The notes under the pieces: generated by a model
What the model saw: only the letters and a program-made list of their open reading frames with translations
The model's database searches: none
Told to the model about the DNA's origin: nothing
Position numbers and translations under genes: made by a program
Origin: RH-chloro-G1 sp003670575
GTDB taxonomy: Bacteria > Chloroflexota > Dehalococcoidia > UBA2979
Direction of reading: 5' to 3'
Length of the DNA: 49,559 bases
NCBI GenBank assembly: GCA_947499615.1
Contig: CANMOP010000016.1
Span: 1-49,559, forward strand
Shown: positions 1-9,260 of the stretch, in pieces
How the letters are laid out: each line of letters starts with the position of its first letter
Position numbering within the stretch: position 1 is the first letter of the stretch

Positions 1-1
1 T

Positions 2-178
2 GCGAAGCCGGCAGCACGTCGCACGTCGGCTGCCGCTGCGAAGCCGGCAGCACGTCGCACGTCGGCTGCCGCTGCGAAGCCGGCAGCACGTCGCACGTCA
101 GCTGCCGCTGCGAAGCCGGCAGCACGTCGCACGTCGGCTGCTGCGAAGCCGGCAGGACGTCGCGGCTCCGCGTCCTAG
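2..178 (+). CDS. C-terminal tail of a histone-like (HupB/H1-like) DNA-binding protein, partial
   Basis: The window opens inside a coding region that reads as tandem copies of the 12-residue unit AKPAARRTSAAA and ends with PAGRRGSAS and a TAG at 176-178. The DNA repeat unit is 36 bp (1-36, 37-72, 73-108), followed by a 33-bp copy that lost exactly one Ala codon and a degenerate last copy. The frame is kept through the 3-bp deletion, which supports real coding. Ala/Pro/Arg/Lys repeats of this kind are known from the C-terminal tails of mycobacterial HupB and bacterial histone H1-like proteins, which bind DNA non-specifically. The folded N-terminal domain lies outside the window, so the family is inferred from the tail only. 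A strong hairpin follows at 239-275. Confidence 0.72.
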   Translation, partial: AKPAARRTSAAAAKPAARRTSAAAAKPAARRTSAAAAKPAARRTSAAAKPAGRRGSAS

Positions 179-238
179 CGAGGCGGTAGCGCGCAGTTTG
201 GCGCTGCTCGTCGTTCGTTGAGTTCGTTGAGTTCGTTG

Positions 239-275
239 GCGAGGGCCACGCCGGGTTTCCCGGTGTGGCCCTCGC
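239..275 (+). terminator. Hairpin terminator after the histone-like gene
   Basis: Arms of 17 bp (239-255 and 259-275, one G-U pair) enclose a 3-nt TTT loop. The hairpin lies between the end of the histone-like gene and the start of yqgE, so it is placed to end the first transcript. There is no U-tract, as with most other hairpins in this window. A short 9-nt direct repeat (TTCGTTGAG) precedes it. Confidence 0.6.
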
Positions 276-306
276 TGCATATGCTGCGTACGTGTTGGAC
301 GCGCGG

Positions 307-879
307 ATGCTCATCGGGAAGCTGCTGGTCGCGAGCCCAATCCTCGTCGATCCCAATTTCGCGCGGACGGTCGTGTTGGTGTGCAAACACGACGCGACCG
401 GTGCCGTCGGGCTCGTGCTCAACCGACCACTGGTCACCCCCGTCTGCCCACACATTCGTGAGTGGGGCCTCCGACTCGCTGACCCCGACGTCGTGTTCGC
501 GGGCGGACCGGTGGAGCCGGACGCCGCGCTTGTGCTGTGGGCGGCACGTCGCCCATTCGCCGCGGATGCGTCGGCAGGGGAGCAATGGCTGATGCAGCCA
601 CTTCCCGGACTGTTCGTGACGAACCTCGATCTCCTGGACGAGGCGGCGGCGGATTCGTCGCTCTCAGTAGAGCGTGCCCGCATCTTCAGCGGCTACGCCG
701 GCTGGGGCGCCGGTCAGTTGGAGTCTGAGTTGCTCGATGAGGGTTGGTTTGTCGTGGACGCAGCCGGGGGCGATGCGTTTGTCGCGGATGCGACGAGCAT
801 GTGGGCGGCCGTCTTGCGACGCCAGCGCAACGAACTGTCGATGTTTGCAACGTTCCCGGACGACCCGACGCGCAACTGA
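307..879 (+). CDS. YqgE/AlgH family protein (UPF0301)
   Basis: A 190-residue cytoplasmic protein of the YqgE/AlgH (DUF179) family. The N-terminus MLIGKLLVASPILVDPNFAR, the following VVLVCKHDATGAVGLVLNRP and the later VFAGGPVEPDA and FSGYAGWGAGQLESELLDEGW segments are the family's conserved blocks. Length matches the usual 185-195 residues. Start ATG 307 was chosen because family homology begins there; an upstream ATG at 265 falls within the hairpin region and would add unconserved residues. The biochemical function of the family is not established; AlgH was named from Pseudomonas alginate regulation. The gene appears monocistronic. Confidence 0.9.
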   Translation: MLIGKLLVASPILVDPNFARTVVLVCKHDATGAVGLVLNRPLVTPVCPHIREWGLRLADPDVVFAGGPVEPDAALVLWAARRPFAADASAGEQWLMQPLPGLFVTNLDLLDEAAADSSLSVERARIFSGYAGWGAGQLESELLDEGWFVVDAAGGDAFVADATSMWAAVLRRQRNELSMFATFPDDPTRN

Positions 880-918
880 TGCGGGTGGCGCCCTTGGGCG
901 CGGCCATCGCGAGCGGCG

Positions 919-1110
919 CTAACTCGCCCAGCCGTCCGCGCCGACTTCCACCGCTCGCAGGCGCAACCGCAGTAGGCCGGCACGCAGGCGGTGCGGCGGC
1001 AGGATGGTGGGGTCTGCCACCTCGTCGGGGCGTACCACGCCCAGCAGAATGAGGTCGCGGATCTCCGCCACCATCTCGTCGCGCGTCATCTCCGGGAGGT
1101 ATCGGCTCAC
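919..1110 (-). CDS. Small hypothetical protein
   Basis: A 63-residue frame from GTG 1110 (or 56 residues from ATG 1089) that reads as a plausible compact helical protein: LPEMTRDEMVAEIRDLILLG, then VVRPDEVADPTILPPHRL and a basic C-terminus. Only 40 bp separate it from the convergent yqgE gene. A TACACT -10-like hexamer at about 1118-1123 lies just upstream of the GTG, which would give a leaderless or near-leaderless message. I do not recognise a family. The long extension of this frame into the pgeF gene is only a shadow. Confidence 0.45.
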   Translation of the reverse strand: MSRYLPEMTRDEMVAEIRDLILLGVVRPDEVADPTILPPHRLRAGLLRLRLRAVEVGADGWAS

Positions 1111-1198
1111 AACATGCAGTGTAGCGTGCGAGCGGAGAAGGCTGTGTGGGGGTGTCGCCGGATGTTTCTGTGCTGTCCGGCTGGTGTAGGGTGAGGCG

Positions 1199-2005
1199 GT
1201 GAGCATGGGACACATCACGCAGACTCGGTGGGAGCCCAGCGACGGGCTGCTGCGATCGCCGCTCCTGGACGCACAGGGCCCGGTGGCGGGATTCACCACC
1301 CGCTCGCGTGGCGCCATGGGTGGCTCGATTGCCACTCGGGCGGAGCAGTCTCGGCATCGCGACCTGCTCGCCGATGCGCTCGGATTCGAGCGCGTCGTGC
1401 GTGTGCGGCAGGTGCACGGGCGCGCCGTGGTGCGCGTGGATGCGGCGCACATGATGCCTGACGGTGACACCGGGTGGGCCGAGGCTGACGCGATCTGGAC
1501 TGACCGTCCGGGCGTGCTGCTGGGGATCGCGGCAGCGGATTGCGTCCCCGTGTATCTCCTGGAGCCCGAGGGGATGCTGGGCATCGCGCATGCGGGATGG
1601 GCTGGCACATCCTTGCGCGTGACCGCGGCGCTGGTCGAGTCGATGGTCGACGCGGGAGCGAAGTCGGAACGTCTGGTCGCAGCGCTCGGGCCCTCGATTG
1701 GGCCGTGCTGCTACACCATTGGTGAGGAGCGCGATGCGCTGGTGCGGGCGCGGCTGGGCGAGGAGGCCGACGCCGCGCTGCCCGTGGGTCGCATGGACCT
1801 GTGGGCGGCAAACGTCGCGCAACTGCGGTCGGCTGGCGTGCGCACCATCGAGGTGTCAGCGCTGTGCACGCGTTGCGGCGGCGCGGATGTGTGGTCGTAT
1901 CGAGCGCGAGGCGAGGACGGCGCGTACGGTACGTGCCTCGCGTACCTCGGCTGGCCGGCGGCCGGACGACCCGGCGACGTGAGCACAACAGGAGTGGGAC
2001 GGTGA
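1199..2005 (+). CDS. pgeF: PgeF/YfiH family purine nucleoside phosphorylase-like (multicopper polyphenol oxidase domain) protein
   Basis: A 268-residue YfiH/DUF152 protein. The expected metal-site residues are visible: His73 in RQVHGRAVV, Cys115 in AAADCVPVYLL and His131 in GIAHAGWAGTSL. The later CCYTIGEE block and the C-terminal CTRCGGADVWSYRARGEDG motif are also typical. Members were long annotated as laccases; characterised ones act on purine nucleosides (phosphorolysis or deamination), and PgeF is linked to peptidoglycan quality control. Start is ambiguous between GTG 1199 (AGGG 7 nt upstream) and ATG 1205 (GAGG 8 nt upstream). The next small gene begins 9 nt after the stop, so the two are probably co-transcribed. 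Confidence 0.93.
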   Translation: MSMGHITQTRWEPSDGLLRSPLLDAQGPVAGFTTRSRGAMGGSIATRAEQSRHRDLLADALGFERVVRVRQVHGRAVVRVDAAHMMPDGDTGWAEADAIWTDRPGVLLGIAAADCVPVYLLEPEGMLGIAHAGWAGTSLRVTAALVESMVDAGAKSERLVAALGPSIGPCCYTIGEERDALVRARLGEEADAALPVGRMDLWAANVAQLRSAGVRTIEVSALCTRCGGADVWSYRARGEDGAYGTCLAYLGWPAAGRPGDVSTTGVGR

Positions 2006-2014
2006 GCGCGGCTG

Positions 2015-2335
2015 ATGGCTGACGTACAAATCGTCGCGAAAGCGATGGACGATCTGGCGGATGACTGGCATTGGGTGGTGTTAGTGAACGCCTCGGAGGT
2101 GGAGCCGCGCGTCTACCGGACGGCGCTGGTACGCACCAAGTGCGGCCTGCTCATCTCCGGGTCACCGAGGGTGGTACGCCTCTTCGACATGGGCGCGCCA
2201 GATGCGCCGACCTGTCCGCGTTGCCTGGACGGTGCACTCAGCCCGTCCCTGCGGCAAGCGATCGAGGATGCGATCGAGTCGGGCGAGCGGGTGGAGACGC
2301 ATGCGTTGTCCACCCGCCGGGGAACAGACTGCTAG
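2015..2335 (+). CDS. Hypothetical protein with CxxC motif
   Basis: A 106-residue protein starting 9 nt after pgeF and so probably in its transcript. It contains a TKCGLLISG segment and, about 40 residues later, TCPRCLDGAL; the three Cys residues suggest a small Zn-ribbon. I know no named family for it. Its TAG stop (2333-2335) shares the palindrome GCTAGC with the stop of the convergent tatA gene, so the two coding regions overlap by 4 bp. A co-folded zinc-site prediction would support the ribbon reading. Confidence 0.65.
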   Translation: MADVQIVAKAMDDLADDWHWVVLVNASEVEPRVYRTALVRTKCGLLISGSPRVVRLFDMGAPDAPTCPRCLDGALSPSLRQAIEDAIESGERVETHALSTRRGTDC

Positions 2336-2592
2336 CGCTTTTCGAGCGCCGCCTTCTTCGCGTCGAACTCGTCCTGCGTCAGCACGCCCTGCTCCTTGAG
2401 CTTGGTCAGCGCCGCCAGGGCCTCCGGGTCGACGACCTTCGTGTCGGCGTCGGTCTTGGATGCTTCCGAGCGGAATTCGCGGATGCCCTTGCCGAGTGCA
2501 CCACCCAGCGCGCCGACGCGCGAAGCGCCGAAGACGAGCGCAAGGATCACCAGGACGATGAGGAGTTCCTGCCACCCAAGACTACCGAACAT
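2332..2592 (-). CDS. tatA: TatA/TatE-like twin-arginine translocase subunit with C-terminal SHOCT-like segment
   Basis: An 86-residue protein. Residues 1-30 give the TatA hallmark: a short N-terminal membrane helix (LGWQELLIVLVILALVFG), the FG pair, then the amphipathic helix ALGGALGKGIREFRSE. The C-terminal 32 residues (DPEALAALTKLKEQGVLTQD and on) match the SHOCT short helical hairpin found at the ends of unrelated bacterial proteins, instead of the usual acidic TatA tail. TatA oligomers form the translocation pore for folded proteins. An AGGAGGA ribosome site sits just upstream of ATG 2592. No tatC is in the window. A Tat substrate, the dienelactone-hydrolase lipoprotein, lies at 18351-19322. 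Confidence 0.85.
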   Translation of the reverse strand: MFGSLGWQELLIVLVILALVFGASRVGALGGALGKGIREFRSEASKTDADTKVVDPEALAALTKLKEQGVLTQDEFDAKKAALEKR

Positions 2593-2651
2593 GATCTGTC
2601 CTCCTGGTCGACGTGCTACCCACCCATGGTACGCCCGAACCGCCTATTCGC

Positions 2652-2710
2652 GGCAAGGCGGACACTCGAGGCGGCGGCGTCCGCAGCCGCCCTCGAGTGT
2701 CCGCCTTGCC
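2652..2710. repeat. 20-bp perfect inverted repeat between divergent genes
   Basis: Arms 2652-2671 and 2691-2710 are exact reverse complements separated by a 19-nt GC-rich centre that can itself extend the stem. Unlike other hairpins here, it lies between two divergently transcribed genes (tatA and the iron permease), so it cannot terminate either of them. It could be a leftover REP/MITE-like element, a 5' UTR structure of tatA, or a barrier between promoters. Confidence 0.75.
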
Positions 2711-2746
2711 ATTCTTCTAGCGCCGGTGTGCGTGAGCCCAGGGCGA

Positions 2747-2781
2747 TTGGTCATCTTTGTTGCATTTCTATATAGTAAATG
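2747..2781 (+). promoter_or_regulatory. efeU promoter with overlapping AT-rich palindrome (putative metalloregulator box)
   Basis: A -35-like TTGGTC (2747-2752), an 18-nt spacer and a good -10 TATAGT (2771-2776) lie about 90 nt upstream of the iron permease. The -10 sits inside CATTTCTATATAGTAAATG (2763-2781), an almost exact AT-rich dyad that stands out sharply from the GC-rich surroundings. An operator over the -10 of an iron-uptake gene is the classical position for a Fur/DtxR-type repressor. The regulator's identity is not known from the sequence. Confidence 0.5.
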
Positions 2782-2869
2782 TCGCCAACCATTCCAAATC
2801 TGAGTCGCGCCTGCGAGTGGTGCCCGGCTACCCTGCGTCGCGGAATCTGCATCGGTCAGGGGTCCATCG

Positions 2870-3733
2870 ATGATGTTCGCTTTCTTGGTGACGCTGCGCG
2901 AAGGGTTCGAGATCGCGCTGATCGTGGCCATCGTCATGGGCTACCTCGCGCGTACCGGGAACCGGCGGCACTTCCGGCAGATATGGATTGGTGTCGCGCT
3001 GGCGGCACTGGTGACCGTGGGAGTGAGCACCGCGCTCGTCGTTGGGCGACGCGAGCTCTCGGCTGCGGCGCGCGAGGTGTTCGAAGGCGTCACGATGCTG
3101 TTGGCTACCGGGATGCTCACCTGGATGGTGCTCTGGATGCGCCGCCAGGCTGCCAGCCTCGGTACCGATCTGCGGCATGGGGTGGAGGTGGCGCTGCACG
3201 CGGGCTCCGTCTGGACGCTGGTCGCGCTCGCGTTCTCCGCGGTCATTCGCGAGGGCATCGAAACGGCGTTGTTCCTTTTTGCCGGCTCTGCGGCGGCGCA
3301 CGATGACTCGTCGACGATGTTCGTCGCGGGCGGGCTCGCTGGGTTTGCCGCGGCGGCGGTGCTCGGCTACGGCGTGTATCGAGGTGCGCACATCCTGCCC
3401 ATCGGACGATTCTTCACCGTCAGCGGAGTGGTCGTGCTGATCCTCGGCGCGGGACTGCTCTCCAACGGGCTCGGCGAGCTGCTGGAGTCCGGGCTGATTC
3501 CCTCGCTTGGTGCGCGCCCGTGGGACACCGAGGGGTGGCTGCCGCTTGGTGGCGTCCTCGGTCGCTTCGCGCGCGCCGTGCTCGGGTACGATTCCGCGCC
3601 GACCTGGGGCCAGATCATCGCGTACTGGGCCTACCTCGCCGCCGGGCTGGCGATGTTCTCCCGCGCCGCACAACCAGTGAGTCGCGTTCCTGTTGAAGTG
3701 AATGCCGCGTCGGGAACCTCCGGTGCGCGTTGA
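2870..3733 (+). CDS. efeU: FTR1/EfeU-type high-affinity iron permease
   Basis: A 287-residue integral membrane protein of the FTR1/EfeU family. Both signature REGxE motifs are present: LREGFEIAL near residue 9 in the first helix and IREGIETALFLF near residue 125 in the fourth. These acidic pairs carry ferric iron through the membrane in characterised members. About seven membrane segments are visible, ending with WGQIIAYWAYLAAGLAMFSR. Two ATG codons in tandem (2870, 2873) could start it; AGGGG lies about 10 nt upstream. A cupredoxin lipoprotein follows 40 nt later, giving an EfeUO-like two-gene unit without a detectable EfeB peroxidase. Confidence 0.92.
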   Translation: MMFAFLVTLREGFEIALIVAIVMGYLARTGNRRHFRQIWIGVALAALVTVGVSTALVVGRRELSAAAREVFEGVTMLLATGMLTWMVLWMRRQAASLGTDLRHGVEVALHAGSVWTLVALAFSAVIREGIETALFLFAGSAAAHDDSSTMFVAGGLAGFAAAAVLGYGVYRGAHILPIGRFFTVSGVVVLILGAGLLSNGLGELLESGLIPSLGARPWDTEGWLPLGGVLGRFARAVLGYDSAPTWGQIIAYWAYLAAGLAMFSRAAQPVSRVPVEVNAASGTSGAR

Positions 3734-3773
3734 ATCGAGTGGCGCGTCGTCACATCGAAGAAGGGATCCTCTG

Positions 3774-4484
3774 ATGAGGCGATGGGGTGTCGTTGCCCTG
3801 GCTGGCGGGGCGCTGTTCCTGCTCGCATGCACGGGCGGGAGCAAGGACGCAGCGCGCGAGGTCGCGGTGGCCGTGGAGCGCGATGGGTGCACGCCGACCG
3901 CGCTGGAAGTGCGCAGTGGCGAGCGCGTGACGTTCGTCGTGGTGAACCGCAGCGGGAGCGACCGCGAGATCGAGGGCATCGATGGGATGCGGCTCGAAGA
4001 GGTGAAGCTGCCGAAGGACAGTACGCGCCGAATCGAATGGACCGCCCCGGCCAACGTCGGCGCACAGAAGATGAAGTGCTACGCGCCCGGCGGCCCCACC
4101 ACGCTCATCGAGGTGACAGTCGGCCCCGCAGGCGAGAAGTCGTACAGCACGAACAAGGCGCCGAATGCCACCGTCGATGTGCGTCTCGATAATTTCACCG
4201 TACGTCCCGGCGCCACGTCGGCGGCGGCAGGCCCGATCAAGTTCGCGGCCCACAACGACAGCAAGACCGACATCCACGAGCTGGCTGTGCTGCGCATTGG
4301 CGCAGACGGCTCCAAGGAGAACACCGGCGAGATCGAGGACATTGACCCTGGGAAGTCTGCCGATATCGTGCTGGACCTCCCGTCCGGAAAGTACCAGCTT
4401 GCCTGCGTGATCGCGAAGGGCGAGGCGAAGAGCACCGTGGATCACTATCAGAGCGGGATGCACGTCGACTTTGAGGTGAAGTAG
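3774..4484 (+). CDS. Two-domain cupredoxin lipoprotein of the iron-uptake unit (EfeO-like)
   Basis: A 236-residue exported lipoprotein. MRRWGVVALAGGALFLLAC is a signal peptide with lipobox Cys19. Two cupredoxin folds follow. The first (about 30-117) resembles the EfeO N-terminal domain but has no His ligands; only Cys39 and Cys102 are seen, possibly a disulfide. The second (about 132-236) keeps a full type-1 copper set: His168 (DIHELAV), Cys211 (YQLACVIA), His224 (VDHYQSG) and Met229. It is directly downstream of the FTR1 permease, so it most likely oxidises or delivers iron at the membrane surface. ATG 3774 was chosen because the signal peptide starts there. Confidence 0.85.
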   Translation: MRRWGVVALAGGALFLLACTGGSKDAAREVAVAVERDGCTPTALEVRSGERVTFVVVNRSGSDREIEGIDGMRLEEVKLPKDSTRRIEWTAPANVGAQKMKCYAPGGPTTLIEVTVGPAGEKSYSTNKAPNATVDVRLDNFTVRPGATSAAAGPIKFAAHNDSKTDIHELAVLRIGADGSKENTGEIEDIDPGKSADIVLDLPSGKYQLACVIAKGEAKSTVDHYQSGMHVDFEVK

Positions 4485-4514
4485 TCGCAGTCGCGTGGAG
4501 CGGCGCCATCCGCG

Positions 4515-5132
4515 TCAGCGCGTCGTGTCGACCTCGATCGCCACGCCGCCGCGGGAGGCGGAGACAAGTCGCCGCTCCACGATTTCCAGGTGGTGGTGCG
4601 TGCCGGGATTCAGCGCTCCCGGTGTCTCGCCCAGCACGATGATCTCCGCGTGCAGCCGGTCGCGTTCCAGCTCCAGCACGCCCACCGTGCCCCAGCGCGT
4701 CTCCTTGTGGTGCGGCAGGTTCGGGCTGCCGGAGTTCATGATGATCACGCCGTCGTGGTGCTCCAGGCGCTCCACGTGCGTGTCACCGCCGATCATCACG
4801 TCCACCTGCTGGCCACCGAAGTGCAGCGCCGTCAGCTCCTGCACGGAGGCGTGACGCGGTCGCAGGTCGTGCACCATGCCGATCGTCCAGCCCTCGATGG
4901 TCAGCAGTTGCACCTCGTCCAGGCGCTCGTCGTCGAACACGTCGTGGTTGCCGCGGGCGGCGATGACAGGCGCGAACTGCCCGCACCAATCCAGCACCGA
5001 GCGCGTCACGATGTCACCGCTGTGCAGGATGAGCTCGGCGGTCGACAGGAACGCCGCCGCCTCCGGCCCGAGTCCATCGAGGTCCCGGAGGATCGATGGG
5101 AGATGCGTGTCGGAGATGACCGCTATGCGCAT
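4515..5132 (-). CDS. YfcE/MJ0936-type metallophosphoesterase (paralogue 1)
   Basis: A 205-residue calcineurin-like phosphoesterase of the YfcE/MJ0936 class. All metal-site motifs are present: DTH in MRIAVISDTHLPS, GD in HSGDIV, GNHD in ARGNHDVFDD, H in GMVHD, and GDTH in GGDTHVERL. Such enzymes hydrolyse phosphodiesters with two Mn/Fe ions; the natural substrate is unknown. It follows the LLM oxidoreductase by 10 nt and is probably in its operon. A clear paralogue lies at 30265-30921 and shares even the C-terminal LGE...NP...H pattern, which is outside the catalytic core. Confidence 0.88.
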   Translation of the reverse strand: MRIAVISDTHLPSILRDLDGLGPEAAAFLSTAELILHSGDIVTRSVLDWCGQFAPVIAARGNHDVFDDERLDEVQLLTIEGWTIGMVHDLRPRHASVQELTALHFGGQQVDVMIGGDTHVERLEHHDGVIIMNSGSPNLPHHKETRWGTVGVLELERDRLHAEIIVLGETPGALNPGTHHHLEIVERRLVSASRGGVAIEVDTTR

Positions 5133-5142
5133 CGGGGCTCGC

Positions 5143-6204
5143 TCATCCGGCGCTCGGCACGGGTAGCACGGGCAGAGCCTCGGCGACGCCTGGCAGGTTG
5201 AAGGCGCCGGCCAACAGCTCGTAGGAGCGAATCCGGTGCGCGTAGTCGTGCGTGATCGTCACGATCATCAACTCGTCGACCTCGTACTCGGCGGCCAACG
5301 CCAGCAGGCCCTCGCGCACCTGTTCCGGGTCGCCCTCCACAGTGAGGCTCTGCTGATAGCGGATGTAGTCCAACTCCGGATCGGTAAACGAGGTGCCGAG
5401 CGCCTCTTCGATCGTCGGGATGCCGTTGGACGGGCGGCCCTCGGCGCGACGCAGTCGCATCAGGTGTCGACTCATGCCGATGCGGTGGGCCTCCGCCTCG
5501 GTGTCGGCGCAGAGCGCCGGGGTGCCGATGATCACACGCGGCTCCGCCAGCAGCGCGGAGGGGCGGAATTGGTCGCGGTACGCCTGCACCACCTTCTGGC
5601 CGCCGTCCGGACTGATGAACTGCGCGAACGCGAACCCGATGCCCAGTTGCGCAGCGAACTGCGCGCTGTCGTACGCGGAGCCCAGCAGCCACGGCGCGGG
5701 CATGGAATCCCCTGCGGGAATCGCGCGGATGCCGCGGAAGCGGTGGCCCTCGGGAATCGTATCGCCCATGTACGCGATCAGGTCCGCCACCTGCGAGGGA
5801 TACGCCTCCAGGGGGAGCGCGCCGGGCCCGTGGCGCAGCGCGTTCGCGGTATGGCCGTCGCTGCCCGGCGCTCGGCCAAGACCGATGTCGATGCGGCCCG
5901 GGAACAGCGTCTCCAGCATGCGAAACTGCTCGGCGACCTTCAGTGCGCTGTAGTGCGTGAGCATCACGCCGCCGGAGCCGACGCGAATGCGCTCCGTTGC
6001 GCCGGCGACCACCGGGATCAGCACCTCGGGCGAGGCGCTGGCCAGTGTGTTGCTGTTGTGGTGCTCCGCCAACCAATAGCGGCTGTACCCGAGCCGATCC
6101 GCCGCGCGCGCAAGCTCGACGGTGGCGAGCAGTGCCTCGCGTGCCGTGCCGCCCGCGCGCACCGGCGACTGGTCTAGAACGCTCAGGTGCAGGGTATCGG
6201 CCAT
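5143..6204 (-). CDS. LLM-class flavin-dependent oxidoreductase (luciferase-like, YhbW type)
   Basis: A 353-residue luciferase-like monooxygenase family protein. LSVLDQSPVRAG, then SRYWLAEHHN, VGSGGVMLTHYSALKVAEQF and GRIDIGLGRAPGSD are diagnostic of the YhbW/alkanal-monooxygenase-like subgroup that binds FMN (or F420 in some relatives). Substrate cannot be told from sequence. The start ATG 6204 gives the normal N-terminus. It is divergent from the ABC-F gene with 117 bp between; an ATTCTA (TAGAAT on the minus strand) -10 candidate lies at 6247-6252. Confidence 0.92.
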   Translation of the reverse strand: MADTLHLSVLDQSPVRAGGTAREALLATVELARAADRLGYSRYWLAEHHNSNTLASASPEVLIPVVAGATERIRVGSGGVMLTHYSALKVAEQFRMLETLFPGRIDIGLGRAPGSDGHTANALRHGPGALPLEAYPSQVADLIAYMGDTIPEGHRFRGIRAIPAGDSMPAPWLLGSAYDSAQFAAQLGIGFAFAQFISPDGGQKVVQAYRDQFRPSALLAEPRVIIGTPALCADTEAEAHRIGMSRHLMRLRRAEGRPSNGIPTIEEALGTSFTDPELDYIRYQQSLTVEGDPEQVREGLLALAAEYEVDELMIVTITHDYAHRIRSYELLAGAFNLPGVAEALPVLPVPSAG

Positions 6205-6321
6205 GCGTGTGCTCCAGGCTCGAAGGTCGAGGGATGTGCTCCCTCGATTCTACCTCTCCAGCGTCCTGCGCCCGCGCCCCACTTGCATCTGGACGTACCG
6301 CGCCCCGATGCTCGATCTGAA

Positions 6322-8271
<1,950 letters not shown>

Positions 8272-8364
8272 CCTCGAACGGGCCGGAGGGGCGGTTCTTG
8301 CCGCCAAGGGACACGGCACCACCTCCACCTGCTGGGCGGCGTCCGAACCGCCGATGATCCTCTT

Positions 8365-9203
8365 ATGGCGTTTGCTCGCGTTCAGCATTTCGACGTTCCC
8401 CCGCTGCCGGCGAACCGGCTACGGGCGCTGGAGTTGCTCGCGCAGCCGAGCGTGGAACTCGGCGAGCTGGTGGACATCGCGGAGTTGGATCCCGCGATGA
8501 CGGTGGCGCTGCTGCGGATGGCTAACTCCGCATCTTCTTCACCCAGCCGGCGACTGACTACCGCACGCACGGCAGTGGTTCGGCTGGGATCGCTTCCCAC
8601 CCGGCGCGTGATCGCCGGCACGGTGCTGAGCACCTCGTTTCCGCAGCCGACGCCGGACATCATCGATAGTGGCGAGTATTGGCGGCACGCGCTCGCCGTC
8701 GCGCTCATTGCGGATGCCGCGGCTGTCGCGCGCGGCAGCCGCAGCGAGGCGTTCACCGTGGGTTTGCTGCACGACATGGGCTGTCTGGCGATGGCGGCGT
8801 CGGAGCCTGCACGCTACCAGAGGGTCGCACGCCTCGTCCGCGCCGGGGTGACGGAGCGGGACGCCGAGCAGGCCATCTTCGGGCACGACCACGCGTACTA
8901 CGGGTGCCTGGTCGCGGAGCAGTGGGGACTGGGAGACTCGATTGCGAGGCGATTGGCGACCACCATACCGGCACCACGAGCGAGCTTGCGCGCACCGTCA
9001 TTCGTGCGCGACGCGTGGCCGCACGCGCTGGCGTGGGGGACGGGCGCGGCAGCGAGTTGCGCGCGATGCCGGAATTGGACGGCGCGGACCGCTCCCTGTT
9101 GGCGTCCGTGGACGGTGCTCGAGGGCTCACGTCGAAGATCGAAGCGATTCGCTCGGCGATCGGGATGGGGCCAGTGGAGAGCCGCAGCAGTCGTTCGGGA
9201 TAA
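8365..9203 (+). pseudogene. HDOD domain signalling protein, interrupted by an apparent -1 frameshift
   Basis: An HDOD-domain protein (a degenerate HD fold used in bacterial signalling). From ATG 8365 the frame reads LPANRLRALELLAQPSVELG, then DPAMTVALLRMANSAS and EYWRHALAVALIADAAA, up to VAEQWGLGDSIA. At about 8946 the conserved continuation EAIGDHHTGTTSELARTVI appears in another frame and runs to a stop at 9203. One inserted base near 8946 would restore a single 280-residue protein. Without it the original frame runs on with junk to 9264, overlapping the MFS stop. Either a real mutation or an assembly error explains this. It has no effector domain. Confidence 0.75.
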
Positions 9204-9260
9204 CCGGGCGGCGATGACCCTCGGAGTGTGCCGTGCTGCTCACCCGGCGGTTCGGTCGAG

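Noticed and set aside
1..165. 36-bp repeats as a CRISPR array
   Set aside because: Repeats are directly adjacent with no spacers and translate in one frame into a 12-residue protein repeat, so this is a coding tandem repeat.
686..1822. Long minus-strand frame opposite yqgE and pgeF
   Set aside because: It is Arg/Pro/His-rich with no domain and lies opposite two clear family proteins; a shadow of high GC. Only the short frame at 919-1110 in a related region is kept.
2828..4054. 408-residue minus frame opposite the iron permease
   Set aside because: Low-complexity composition rich in Arg, His and Ser, opposite a conserved permease and lipoprotein; no ribosome site.
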